From the NCBI RefSeq assembly GCF_040676675.1, contig NZ_JBFAPK010000017.1:91930-155929 (forward strand): 64,000 bases of DNA, read 5' to 3'. Under the pieces are notes generated by a model. It searched no databases, had not been told where the DNA came from, and saw only the letters and a program-made list of their open reading frames with translations. Positions within the stretch are counted from its first letter, which is position 1; each line of letters begins with the position of its first letter. Both the position numbers and the translations under genes were made by a program. The stretch comes from JBFAPK01 sp040676675. GTDB lineage: Bacteria > Actinomycetota > Actinomycetes > Mycobacteriales > Micromonosporaceae. Positions 1-7,737 of this stretch are shown here, piece by piece.

Positions 1-544
1 CGCAGACGCCGGTCACGTTCGCGCCGAGGGCGCGGGCGAGCTGCACCGCGAACGTGCCGACCCCGCCCGAGGCCCCGTTGACGAGTATCCGCTGGCCGGG
101 TCGGAGCCGCCCGACCTCGCGTACGCCCAGCAGCGCGGTCGCGCCGGCCATCGGTATCGCGGCCGTCTGCTCGTACGAGAGGTTTTTCGGTTTCGGTGCC
201 AGCAGGTGCTCGGGCACGGTGACGTACTCGGCGAAGCCGCCCTGTTCGACCAGCGCGTACACGTCGTCGCCGGGGCGGAACCGGGTGACGTCCCGACCGA
301 CGGCCTCGACCTGCCCGGCCACGTCGCAGCCGAGCACGTCGTACCGAGGCCGGCGCAGCCGCGGGCCGTCGGGCATGAGCCGGGCGACGCGGGGTTCGCC
401 CCGCAGGTGGTGCCAGTCGTAGGGGTTGATCGAGGTGGCGCGGACCCGTACCAGGATCTCGTCGTCGGCGGGCACGGGCGTGGCCAGGTCGGTGAGTTCC
501 AAAAGGTCGGCGGTGCGGTACGAACGTGCGACGAACGCCTTCAT
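1..544 (-). CDS. NAD(P)-dependent quinone oxidoreductase / zinc-type alcohol dehydrogenase family, 3' part missing
   Basis: Reading leftward from an ATG at 544, the product starts MKAFVARSYRTADLLEL, the usual start of medium-chain dehydrogenase/reductase quinone oxidoreductases. A GroES-like domain follows (TSINPYDWHHLRG, DVLGCDVAGQVEAVG). The Rossmann nucleotide-binding loop NGASGGVGTFAVQLA appears just before the window edge, so only about 181 residues are visible and the C-terminus is missing. Such enzymes reduce quinones or enones with NADPH in the cytoplasm; the substrate here cannot be deduced. The gene is divergent from a TetR regulator, and three operator copies lie directly upstream of it. 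That makes it the likely target of the regulator. Confidence 0.9.
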   Translation of the reverse strand, partial: MKAFVARSYRTADLLELTDLATPVPADDEILVRVRATSINPYDWHHLRGEPRVARLMPDGPRLRRPRYDVLGCDVAGQVEAVGRDVTRFRPGDDVYALVEQGGFAEYVTVPEHLLAPKPKNLSYEQTAAIPMAGATALLGVREVGRLRPGQRILVNGASGGVGTFAVQLARALGANVTGVC

Positions 545-609
545 GGCGTCTCCTCATCCGCTGCGGTCGGGCTGCGTACACGAGCGCTGAGCCGCTCACG
601 GCGAGCATT

Positions 610-655
610 CTTACGCCGTAAGTCTTACAACGTAAGGTACGACTTACGTCGTAAG
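610..655. promoter_or_regulatory. Triple CTTAC-N3-GTAAG operator array between oxidoreductase and TetR gene
   Basis: Three near-identical 13-bp dyads lie in the divergent intergenic region: CTTACGCCGTAAG at 610-622, CTTACAACGTAAG at 624-636 and CTTACGTCGTAAG at 643-655. All share CTTAC-N3-GTAAG arms. Their position between two divergent genes, one encoding a TetR repressor, is the classical layout of a TetR autoregulatory operator. That this TetR binds them is an inference. Confidence 0.85.
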
Positions 656-723
656 GCTGTCAACGGTCGCCGCGCCGGACCACCCCGCCCGCACTTGTAC
701 GATCGGTCGCGGAGAAGGGGTTG

Positions 724-1431
724 ATGCGCGTGGCCACCCAAGCCCGACCGGGAACCGAGCCGAGGGTCCCGCTGAGCCGCGAGCGGGTGCTGACGGCCGC
801 CGTCGCGCTCGCCGACGAGGGCGGCGTCGAGTCGCTCACGATGCGCCGCCTCGCCGACCGGCTCGGGGCCGAGGCGATGTCGCTCTACTACCACGTGGCC
901 AAGAAGGAAGACGTCCTCGACGGCATCGCCGAGGTCGTCGTGGACGAGATCAACGAGACCGTCGAGCGGATCGACGTACCGTCCCACGGCGCCGACTGGA
1001 AGAAGGCCGTGCGCCAGCGGATCCTCGCCGCGCGCGAGGTCCTGCTCCGCCACCCGTGGGCACCGCGCGTCCTCGAATCGCGTACCAACACCAGCCCGGC
1101 GGTCCTGCGCTACCACGACTCCCTGGTCGGGCTCATGCGCGACGGCGGCTTCTCCTACGACCAGATCCACCACGCGCTGCACGCCCTCGGCAGCCGCGCG
1201 CTCGGGTTCAGCCAGGAGCTCTTCGACCCCGGCGGCGCACCGACCGGCGACGAGGCGGCCGGCCTGATGGCGCAGCTGGCCGAGCGATTCCCGCACCTCG
1301 TCGGCATGCTGGCCGAGGTCGCCCACGACGATCCGGACTCCACGCTGGGCTGGTGCGACGACCAGACCGAGTTCGAGTTCGGGCTCGACCTGATCCTCGA
1401 CGGCCTCGACCGGCTGCGCGACCACACCTGA
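724..1431 (+). CDS. TetR/AcrR family transcriptional regulator
   Basis: About 235 residues. An N-terminal helix-turn-helix (residues about 18-65, with LTMRRLADRLGAEAMSLYYHVAKKED) is typical of TetR proteins, and a C-terminal ligand-binding helical region of the tetracycline-repressor type follows. A TTG directly precedes the ATG at 724; ATG is preferred as the start, though GTG at 730 is also possible. The protein should repress itself and the divergent oxidoreductase through the dyads at 610-655 and release DNA on binding a small molecule. The ligand is unknown. Confidence 0.92.
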   Translation: MRVATQARPGTEPRVPLSRERVLTAAVALADEGGVESLTMRRLADRLGAEAMSLYYHVAKKEDVLDGIAEVVVDEINETVERIDVPSHGADWKKAVRQRILAAREVLLRHPWAPRVLESRTNTSPAVLRYHDSLVGLMRDGGFSYDQIHHALHALGSRALGFSQELFDPGGAPTGDEAAGLMAQLAERFPHLVGMLAEVAHDDPDSTLGWCDDQTEFEFGLDLILDGLDRLRDHT

Positions 1432-1450
1432 CCCGCAGCCCCGGCCCGAC

Positions 1451-2563
1451 CTATCCGGGCGTGAGCCGCAGCTCGGGAACGTGCTCGGTGGCCGCCTCGA
1501 CCACGGTCTGCGCGAGCGCCGGCGGCAGCCCGGCCCGCCCCGCCAACTCGTCGACCCCGATCCGCTGCCGTTCCAGCAGCTCGGCCGCCTTGCCGAGCAG
1601 CGACGGCCGTTCGCGCGGGCCGAGGTCGCCGGGTTCGGGGTACCCCCACTGGGCGAGCAGGCTCATCCCGCGCCGGTACGTGTGCTCGCGGTACACACCC
1701 AGGTCGTGCCCCCGGTAGACGAGCGCCTTGAGGCTGATGCCCCAGCGGCGTTTCAGCTCGTGCAGCCGGTCGAAGTCGAGCCGGGCCGGCAGCTCGTCCC
1801 GCAGCACCGCGCTCGGGGCGAGCAGCTCCGAGGCGAAGGCGTTCGCCTCCCGCTCCAGGATCTGGCTGCCCGGTTCGGCGTCGTGGTGCATCAGCAGGTG
1901 ACCGACCTCGTGGGCGGCGTCCATCCGGGAGCGGGCCTTGTCGTCCTTCGCCGGGTTGAGGAAGACGAACGGGCGCTGGCCGTACCAGTGGGAGAAGGCG
2001 TCGACCCGCTCGGAGACGTCGGGCAGGGCGAGCACGATCACCCCGTACGACTCCAGCAGCCGCACCATGTGCGGCACCGGTCCGTCGCCGAGCCCGAAGG
2101 CCGCCCGCGCCGTGGCTGCCGCGGCCCGTACGTCCTCGGCCTGCGCCGGTTCGGGCAGATCGAGCTGCGGCAGCCGCAGCCGGGGCAGCCGCAGGTGCCG
2201 CTCGACCACCTCGACCACCCGCCAGGCGACCTCGCCGAACGCCTCCGCCTGGTCCCGCTCCGCCTGGCTCGTCGCCCTCAGGCTGCGGAAATGGGCGTGC
2301 CCCGGCGTGGCGGGCGCCGGAAAACCGGCGGCGAAGAACTCGACCGGCATCGACAGCGCCAGCGCCAGCCGGGCCAGCACCGCCGCCGACGGGCGGGCCT
2401 GGCCGAGTTCGTACTGGCTGACCGCCGCGGCCGTGACGCCGACCCGCCGGGCCAGCTCGTTCTTGCGCATCCGTCGCCACCGCCGGGCCAGCCCGAGCGC
2501 GTGTGGCTCGAACGCCGCGGCGGCGGCAGCAGCGGGTACCGGCGGTCGCGGTGCCCCGGTCAC
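1451..2563 (-). CDS. XRE-family DNA-binding protein with ImmA/IrrE metallopeptidase domain
   Basis: About 370 residues. Residues about 25-80 form a Cro/C1-type helix-turn-helix (ELARRVGVTAAAVSQYELGQ). Around residue 215 comes a zinc-peptidase motif, AAHEVGHLLMHH (HExxH), followed by EREANAFASELL, the hallmark of the ImmA/IrrE family. ImmA/IrrE proteins cleave or relieve repressors in mobile elements or in stress responses. The GTG start at 2563 overlaps the TGA of the upstream gene by 4 bp (GTGA), so the two are probably translationally coupled. The peptidase target is not evident; the natural candidates are its own HTH domain or the upstream partner protein. Confidence 0.88.
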   Translation of the reverse strand: MTGAPRPPVPAAAAAAAFEPHALGLARRWRRMRKNELARRVGVTAAAVSQYELGQARPSAAVLARLALALSMPVEFFAAGFPAPATPGHAHFRSLRATSQAERDQAEAFGEVAWRVVEVVERHLRLPRLRLPQLDLPEPAQAEDVRAAAATARAAFGLGDGPVPHMVRLLESYGVIVLALPDVSERVDAFSHWYGQRPFVFLNPAKDDKARSRMDAAHEVGHLLMHHDAEPGSQILEREANAFASELLAPSAVLRDELPARLDFDRLHELKRRWGISLKALVYRGHDLGVYREHTYRRGMSLLAQWGYPEPGDLGPRERPSLLGKAAELLERQRIGVDELAGRAGLPPALAQTVVEAATEHVPELRLTPG

Positions 2564-3246
2564 GCCGGGTGGCCGTTGGCGGCGCGGCCGACGGTGGCGG
2601 CGGGCCGCAGTGTCTCCAGCGCGAGTTCGGGAATGGGCAGCTCGTCGTGCCGCTGCTCGGGCACGCCGCCCTCGGTGCCGGCGATCGGCAGCGGCGTGCC
2701 GGCGGCGGGCGCCTCGCCGAGCCAGAGCATCACCTCGAACCAGGGCGACCCGCCGTCGCGGTTGTCCCGGGGCAGCCCGACGTACGCGATCGCCTCGCCG
2801 GTGGCGAGGTCGCCGGTGTGCGCGATCCGGATGTGGCGCTTCGGCGGCATCACGCCGGCGAACGCCTCGGGGAACTGGTCCTCCAGGGCCAGCTGGCGGT
2901 CGCGGCTGTTCTCCACCGCCCCGCCGAGCCGGGCCTCGCTCCCCTCCCAGCGGATCGACTCGATGCCGCCCTGCAGCGAGTAGAGCCGCACCACGTACCC
3001 GGCGCAGAGGATCTCCAGCGAGTTGTCCTCCAGGCGGGCCCGTACCCCGTCCACGCCGTCGAACTCGGCCTTGCCGAGGTTGGTCAGGTTGCGCCACACG
3101 GTGGTGCCGAAGCTCATCGCGTCGTCGCCCAGCTCCGGCTCGTGCCGGTCCGCGGCCCGCCGGTAGACCTGCTGGATCAACCGACCCAGCCGCTCCAGCA
3201 CGCCCCGCTCGTCCAGCACCGCCACCGCGTCGCCCAACAGACCCAT
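2560..3246 (-). CDS. Uncharacterised protein coupled to the XRE-ImmA protein
   Basis: A 228-residue soluble protein with no signal peptide or membrane segment. I do not recognise a family. The middle region (GYVVRLYSLQGGIESIRWEGSEA) looks like an alpha/beta fold, and the tail is Ala/Pro-rich. It lies upstream of, and overlaps, the XRE-ImmA gene. This arrangement resembles antitoxin-toxin or regulator-target pairs but is also found in ordinary operons. The ATG at 3246 is the only plausible start, 41 nt after the membrane-protein gene. Confidence 0.75.
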   Translation of the reverse strand: MGLLGDAVAVLDERGVLERLGRLIQQVYRRAADRHEPELGDDAMSFGTTVWRNLTNLGKAEFDGVDGVRARLEDNSLEILCAGYVVRLYSLQGGIESIRWEGSEARLGGAVENSRDRQLALEDQFPEAFAGVMPPKRHIRIAHTGDLATGEAIAYVGLPRDNRDGGSPWFEVMLWLGEAPAAGTPLPIAGTEGGVPEQRHDELPIPELALETLRPAATVGRAANGHPA

Positions 3247-3287
3247 GCCGGAAAACCTAGCCGATCCTCCAGATGATGTTGCGGAAA

Positions 3288-3806
3288 TCAAGCGCCCGAC
3301 ACGCCGGACCGCTCGTCCGACACGCCGGGTCGCTCGTCCGGCACGCCGGGTCGGGCGCCGGGCGGGGGGTCCAGCCAGGCGGCGACGAGCAGGACCGCCG
3401 GCAGCGCCACCCCCAGGGCGAGGCTGGCCGTCTGTGCCACCGCGTCGACCGGCGGGTAGTGCCCGACGTGGCTGGCGTGGAAGGCCAGGTGCGGCACGGA
3501 CCACACCAGGTTCGCCGCCAGCGCGGTACGCGCCAGGTTCCGCTCCATCGACACCGCCGCGACCGCCAGGACCAGGGCGTTCGCGAGCACCAGCGCGCCG
3601 ACGTCCCGCATCAGGTGCTCGTTGTACGGCGGCAGCATCGCCACCCAGGGGTGTCCCGGCGCGGGGAAGTCGTCGAAGAAGACGCGGGGGAGCAGCAGTT
3701 GTATCGCGCCGACCAGGCCCCACATCCCGGCGAGGAAGACGAGACCGGCCCGCAGCCAGGACCGCCGCCGCCAGGCCGGCCGCGGCCGGGCCCGCCCGGC
3801 CGTCAC
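3288..3806 (-). CDS. Small integral membrane protein (four predicted helices)
   Basis: A 172-residue protein with hydrophobic stretches at about residues 15-40, 65-90, 95-115 and 125-150 (for example LVFLAGMWGLVGAIQLLL and DVGALVLANALVLAVAAVS). The N-terminus is Arg-rich, which suggests a cytoplasmic start. The start overlaps the stop of the upstream epimerase gene by 4 bp (ATGA). The C-terminal tail comes from a 21-bp tandem DNA repeat at 3299-3355 (PGVPDERPGVSDERSGVSGA), so its end is repeat-derived and probably variable among strains. Function unknown. Confidence 0.8.
   Translation of the reverse strand: MTAGRARPRPAWRRRSWLRAGLVFLAGMWGLVGAIQLLLPRVFFDDFPAPGHPWVAMLPPYNEHLMRDVGALVLANALVLAVAAVSMERNLARTALAANLVWSVPHLAFHASHVGHYPPVDAVAQTASLALGVALPAVLLVAAWLDPPPGARPGVPDERPGVSDERSGVSGA
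3299..3355. repeat. 21-bp tandem repeat, about 2.5 copies, inside a gene 3' end
   Basis: The sequence repeats with a 21-bp period (cores CGCCGGACCGCTCGTCCGA, CGCCGGGTCGCTCGTCCGG and a partial third copy). It is in frame with the membrane-protein gene and encodes its C-terminal PGVxDER units. Confidence 0.8.
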
Positions 3807-4594
3807 CGGGTCTCCCGGTACGACCGCAGGCCGGCGAAGCGCGCCAGGTGCTCCTCGAACGTGACCCGCCCGGTCGCGTGCTCCGGGGCCAGGTGACCGC
3901 CCGCCCGGAATGCCCGGAACGTCCGGCCGGGCAGCCGGACCGGGACCATCGGGCGCCGCCGCCCGGTCGCCGCGAGGTAGGCGCGCGCGAGGTCACGGGT
4001 GTGCCGTACCTCGGGGCCGGCGAGATCGGGCGCCCGGCCGGCCGGGTCACCGAGTGCCAACTCCGCGAGCCGGTCGGCCACCTCACCGGCGTCGACCGGC
4101 TGGAAGCGCAGGTCCGGCACCGGCATCACCGGTACCGCCGCCGCGCGGGCGAGGACCACGCGGAGCAGGTCATGGAACTGGGTGGCGCGCAGGATCGTGT
4201 ACGGCAGCCCCGAGCGCTCGACCAGACGCTCCGCCGCCAGTTTGCCCTGGTAGTAGCCGAGCGGCACCCGGTCCACCCCGACGATCGAGACGTAGAGCAG
4301 GTGCGGCGAGCCCGCGTCGCGGGCCGCCTCGACGAGGGTACGGGCCAGCTCGACCTCGGACCGCCGCCCGGACGCCGTGGCGCAGTGCACGATGGCGCCG
4401 GCGCCCGCCACGGCCTCCCGTACCCCGGTGCCGGCGCGCAGGTCCGCCCTGGCCCAGGTCAGCCCCGGGTCCGCGCCGGCCGGGCGGGGGTGGCGGCTGG
4501 TCGCCCGTACCGGGCGTCCCGCCTCCCGCAGCCGCCGGACCAGCAGGTGACCGAGGAGCCCGCTGGCTCCCGTCACCAGAATCTGATCACGCAC
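3803..4594 (-). CDS. NmrA-like NAD(P)-binding SDR / epimerase-type protein
   Basis: A 263-residue atypical short-chain dehydrogenase. It opens ILVTGASGLLGHLLVRRLREAG, a Rossmann nucleotide-binding loop (GASGLLG), and continues with the NmrA/epimerase-like blocks VHCATASG and GYYQGKLAAERLVERSGLPYTILRATQF. The YxxxK pair (YYQGK) is present. The GTG start at 4594 has a GGGAG ribosome-binding site about 8 nt upstream. It directly follows an ECF41-like sigma factor gene. ECF41 sigma factors are usually encoded beside a carboxymuconolactone decarboxylase, oxidoreductase or epimerase gene, so this is the expected regulated partner. Confidence 0.85.
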   Translation of the reverse strand: MRDQILVTGASGLLGHLLVRRLREAGRPVRATSRHPRPAGADPGLTWARADLRAGTGVREAVAGAGAIVHCATASGRRSEVELARTLVEAARDAGSPHLLYVSIVGVDRVPLGYYQGKLAAERLVERSGLPYTILRATQFHDLLRVVLARAAAVPVMPVPDLRFQPVDAGEVADRLAELALGDPAGRAPDLAGPEVRHTRDLARAYLAATGRRRPMVPVRLPGRTFRAFRAGGHLAPEHATGRVTFEEHLARFAGLRSYRETR

Positions 4595-4627
4595 GAAGAT
4601 CTCCCTTCGGATGTCACCGGTTCGGTG

Positions 4628-5665
4628 TCACCCGTTAGGACCGGCGAGACCTCCGGAACGTGACGGCCCGGCCAGCTGCCGGGTCAGGAACGCCAGCTTG
4701 CGCGGGCTGGCGACGATCCGCAGCGCGCTGATCCGGCCCTGTGTGACCTCGGGCACCAGTACGCCGAGGACGTCGTCGTCGACCAGCCCGAGCACGGCGG
4801 GCTCGCCGTTGATCTCGGCGATCTGCCAGCGCGCGTGCCGCGCGAACCGCTCGACGCCGCCGGCCAGGTACCGGGCGACCCGGTCGCGGCCGAGCACGGG
4901 GCGGCGGGCGGCGCCGATCTCGCCCCCACCGTCGGCCCAGGAGACGACGTCGGCGGAGAGAAGCCGCTCCAGGCCGGGCAGGTCACCGTCCCCGGCGGCG
5001 GCCAGGAACCGCTCCAGCAACGCGGTCCGTTGCCGGTGCTCGGGCGTGAACCGGGGCCGCACGCCGTCCGGACCCCGCTCCCGCCCGTGCTGCTCCTGCG
5101 CGGGCCGCTCCGGTCCGTGCTGCCCCGGCGCGCCGGGCTCCCGCAGGCGCTGCCGCGCGCGGCGGTGCAGCTGCCGGCAGTTGACCTCGGAGAGTTCCAG
5201 CACCTCGGCGACGTCGCGGTGGGCGTACCCGAACGCCTCCCGCAGCACGAAGACCGCCCGCTCGGCCGGGGTGAGCCGCTCCAGCAGCACCAGCAGGGCG
5301 AACGACACCGACTCGCGCTGCTCGGCGGTCTCCAGCGGACCGAGCGCCCCGCCCCCGGTCAGCACCGGCTCCGGCAGCCACGGGCCGACGTACCGTTCCC
5401 GCTGCGCCGAGGCGGCGGTCAGCCGGTTGACGCAGAGGTTGGTAACCACCTTGGCCAGCCAGGCCGACGGCCAGAGCACCCGAGCCCGGTCCACCCCGTT
5501 CCAGCGGAGGAAGGCGTCCTGGACGACGTCCTCCGCGTCCTCGGCCGAGCCGAGCATCCGGTACGCCAGGCCGAAGAGCCGAGGCCGCTCTGCCTCGAAG
5601 TCGGCGAGCGGGTCGTCCGGAGCCATCCCGCCAAGTGTGGCAGCAGCCGCCGCCGCAACTGTCAC
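4628..5665 (-). CDS. ECF-type RNA polymerase sigma factor, SigJ/ECF41-like with SnoaL-like tail
   Basis: Up to 345 residues. Region 2 is at about residues 25-95 (LFGLAYRMLGSAEDAEDVVQDAFLRW) and region 4 at about 135-190 (AFGYAHRDVAEVLELSEVNCRQLHRRARQRL). After region 4 comes a SnoaL-like extension carrying the ECF41 signatures: the linker phrase YVGPWLPEP, DGGG (in SWADGGGEI) and a C-terminal SPRKL corresponding to NPDKL. In ECF41 factors this extension replaces an anti-sigma factor. The GTG at 5665 overlaps the preceding stop by 4 bp; an ATG at 5626 is an alternative start closer to the usual family N-terminus. Confidence 0.9.
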   Translation of the reverse strand: MTVAAAAAATLGGMAPDDPLADFEAERPRLFGLAYRMLGSAEDAEDVVQDAFLRWNGVDRARVLWPSAWLAKVVTNLCVNRLTAASAQRERYVGPWLPEPVLTGGGALGPLETAEQRESVSFALLVLLERLTPAERAVFVLREAFGYAHRDVAEVLELSEVNCRQLHRRARQRLREPGAPGQHGPERPAQEQHGRERGPDGVRPRFTPEHRQRTALLERFLAAAGDGDLPGLERLLSADVVSWADGGGEIGAARRPVLGRDRVARYLAGGVERFARHARWQIAEINGEPAVLGLVDDDVLGVLVPEVTQGRISALRIVASPRKLAFLTRQLAGPSRSGGLAGPNG

Positions 5666-5871
5666 GGCTTTTGCAGATCACCGAGCCGGCCCGCGAGCAC
5701 CAGCCGCTCGTAGGCCCATCGCCACTCGTCGCACCGGGTTCGCTGGCAGCGGACGCACGCGCCCGTCGTCGGATCATCGGCGTGCGCCAGCATCGTCTCC
5801 CGGTAGTGCGCGGCCATCTCGTCCGAGACGTGCACCGGACCGGACGCGCTGCCAGCGGGGCCACTCGTCAT
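5662..5871 (-). CDS. Small Cys-rich protein of unknown function
   Basis: Only 69 residues, with a cysteine cluster CVRCQRTRC at about residues 39-47, possibly a small zinc site, followed by a helical tail (WAYERLVLAGRL). It overlaps both neighbours by 4 bp (ATGA with the DivIVA gene upstream, GTGA with the sigma factor downstream), which supports it as a real coupled gene. From memory, similar short proteins occur beside DivIVA-domain genes in Micromonosporaceae; this was not checked. Confidence 0.7.
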   Translation of the reverse strand: MTSGPAGSASGPVHVSDEMAAHYRETMLAHADDPTTGACVRCQRTRCDEWRWAYERLVLAGRLGDLQKP

Positions 5872-6113
5872 GGCCGTCCACCTCGCCAGCGGCGATCGGA
5901 GGCCCGCGCGTTGCCGGTCTGCCCGCGCAGCAGTGCCGCCTTGACCCGATCCGCGTCCTCCTGGGCGACTCGCAGGTCCCGGTGCAGCAGGTCCAGTTCG
6001 TCCGCAACCCGCCGCAGCAATGCGTAGACCTCGTCAGGGTCGAGACCGCGCCACCGCCGCCGCGTGAGCCGTACGGCCCTCAGCTCCGCCGAGGTCAGCC
6101 GGGGATAGACCAC
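5868..6113 (-). CDS. Small DivIVA-domain protein
   Basis: About 81 residues. The sequence WRGLDPDEVYALLRRVADELDLLHRDL matches the DivIVA N-terminal pattern (F/LxxxxRGYDxxEVdxFLdrv) followed by a short coiled coil. The GTG start at 6113 is chosen because GGAGG lies at 6122-6126, exactly 8 nt upstream; a longer open frame reaches further upstream but has no comparable ribosome-binding site. DivIVA proteins bind curved membrane and organise polar growth. This very short version lacks the long coiled-coil tail, so it may be an accessory or regulatory form. Confidence 0.75.
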   Translation of the reverse strand: MVYPRLTSAELRAVRLTRRRWRGLDPDEVYALLRRVADELDLLHRDLRVAQEDADRVKAALLRGQTGNARASDRRWRGGRP

Positions 6114-6377
6114 CCCAGCGGCCTCCGCACACTCCGACCGGCGTACGCCCGCGGGCGCACCGGCCGCAGCAGCGTGGCGACCCGTCCTTCGCCCGGCTGC
6201 CGGACCTCTCCGTTCCACTCGCGCCTCCCGTCGGCTCGATGGATCGGCACCGGAGCGGGCGGGGTCGACTTCCTGCGGTGCCACACGAGGAGCCGTCTCC
6301 GCAGCACCCGCCCCGGGCCGTGTGACCAGCATTTCGGAGGTAGGCTGCGGCTTGCAGATGACAGTCGGTGACTCGAA

Positions 6378-6394
6378 GGGGACACAGTGTCCCC
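6378..6394. promoter_or_regulatory. 17-bp perfect palindrome upstream of the XRE/TPR regulator
   Basis: GGGGACACAGTGTCCCC is a perfect 8-bp dyad around a central A. It ends 14 bp before the chosen GTG at 6409 and lies in the 295-bp divergent spacer between the DivIVA gene and the regulator. Its position suits an autoregulatory operator; this is an inference. Confidence 0.65.
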
Positions 6395-6408
6395 GAGGGG
6401 ATCTTGTC

Positions 6409-7737
6409 GTGGAGCAGCCTCCGGCATGGGCGCTACGTCTCAGGGCGCAGCGGAACCAGCGGTCGCCACGTTGGTCGCAAGTACGCGCCGCCATGGCCTT
6501 GGAGGAGAAAGCGCGGCAGCTGCGCCTTGCGGTGCCCTCGCGCGAGAGCTTGGTACGCATGCTGAAAGGCTGGGAACGCGGCGACCACGAGCCCAGCGAC
6601 TTCTATCGTTCACTCTGGGCGTTGGTGTACGGCGTGCCCGAGCGCAGCTTGTTCGCCGAGCTGTCCCCGTCCGCGCTCTCGGTCTTGGGGCTGGGACTCG
6701 TCGCGGTTGAGGCAGACTCGGAGGCTGGAGGTGGCTCGATGCGCAGGCGGGATGTGCTGCTCAGCGGATCGGTTCTCGGAAGCCTCGCCTTCGTGGGGCC
6801 TGCTCAGCAGTTTCGAGTAGGCATGGCCGAGGCCCGCGAGGTCGCCGCCGCTGCCAGATCGCTGCATCGCTGGGATCGGCAGATGGGCGGATGGGTGCCG
6901 TACCAGGCGGCGATCGGATACGTCGACACCGCGATGCGGCTGGTGCGCGGAACGTATACCGAGAAGGTGGCACACCAGCTGCTGCCGGCGGTCGCGGACC
7001 TGTGCGCCGTGACGGGCTGGGTGGCGTACGACGTTGGTCAGACGCAGGAGGCGCTGCGCTACTTCTCGCTCGGCGTCCAGGTCGCGCAGCAGGCGCAGGA
7101 TCCCGCCCTGGCCGCGCGCCTGCTCTGCGACATGGCCCGGGTGAACGCGGATCTCGGCAACCCGATGCACTCCATCGAACTGCTCGGACTAGCCCGACAC
7201 CTCTCGCGGTCCCAGGTGACGGCGACGGTCCTGGCAAAGCTCCACAGCATGGAGGCCAAGACCTACGCGATTCTCGGACATTCCCGGGAATGCCAGCAGG
7301 CGATCGGCCAGGCCAGCCAGAGGATTGCGGACGGGCGCTCGGAACGTGACCCGGGATGGATCGGATATTTCAACGAGAGTCAGTTTGCTGGAGTGGTTGG
7401 CTCCTGCTATCGAGATCTGGCGCGAGTAGACTCCCGGTTCGCGCTCAAGGCGGAGGATGTGATCCAGAGAGCCACGACGGCGCGGAGTCTAGATCAAATC
7501 CGCAATCGGGCGCTGGACCACGTGAATCTCGCCACCGCGAGGTTGAGGCGCGGCGAACTCGACGGCATGGCGGAAGAGGCGACGGAGGCTGTCCGTCTCG
7601 CCGCAAGGCTCAAGTCGGACCGGGTGAATGGTCGTCTGCGCCAGCTCGCAGGCGAGGCGGCTGCGGCTGCCAAAGGGCATCAGGCGACCAGGGCCCTGCT
7701 CGATCAGGTTGCCACTCTCGCTGTCATTGGGTCCTAG
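6409..7737 (+). CDS. Helix-turn-helix transcriptional regulator with TPR-like C-terminal domain
   Basis: About 442 residues. The N-terminal segment (ALRLRAQRNQRSPRWSQVRAAM through MLKGWERGDHEPSDFYRSLW, about residues 7-80) is an XRE-type DNA-binding domain with an atypical insert. The rest is a helical repeat region (about 120-440) of the kind found in Streptomyces-type TPR regulators. A Tat-like phrase (MRRRDVLLSGSVLGSLAFVG) occurs internally at about 115-135 and is common in this family. The GTG at 6409 has a GAGGGG ribosome-binding site 8 nt upstream. Codon use is less GC-biased than that of neighbouring genes. The 3' end overlaps the convergent NUDIX gene by 14 bp. Confidence 0.82.
   Translation: MEQPPAWALRLRAQRNQRSPRWSQVRAAMALEEKARQLRLAVPSRESLVRMLKGWERGDHEPSDFYRSLWALVYGVPERSLFAELSPSALSVLGLGLVAVEADSEAGGGSMRRRDVLLSGSVLGSLAFVGPAQQFRVGMAEAREVAAAARSLHRWDRQMGGWVPYQAAIGYVDTAMRLVRGTYTEKVAHQLLPAVADLCAVTGWVAYDVGQTQEALRYFSLGVQVAQQAQDPALAARLLCDMARVNADLGNPMHSIELLGLARHLSRSQVTATVLAKLHSMEAKTYAILGHSRECQQAIGQASQRIADGRSERDPGWIGYFNESQFAGVVGSCYRDLARVDSRFALKAEDVIQRATTARSLDQIRNRALDHVNLATARLRRGELDGMAEEATEAVRLAARLKSDRVNGRLRQLAGEAAAAAKGHQATRALLDQVATLAVIGS

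Noticed and set aside
6114..6560. An N-terminal extension of the DivIVA gene to ATG 6332 or 6560
   Set aside because: The extension is Arg-rich with no similarity to DivIVA and would overlap the regulator promoter. GTG 6113 has an ideal ribosome-binding site.
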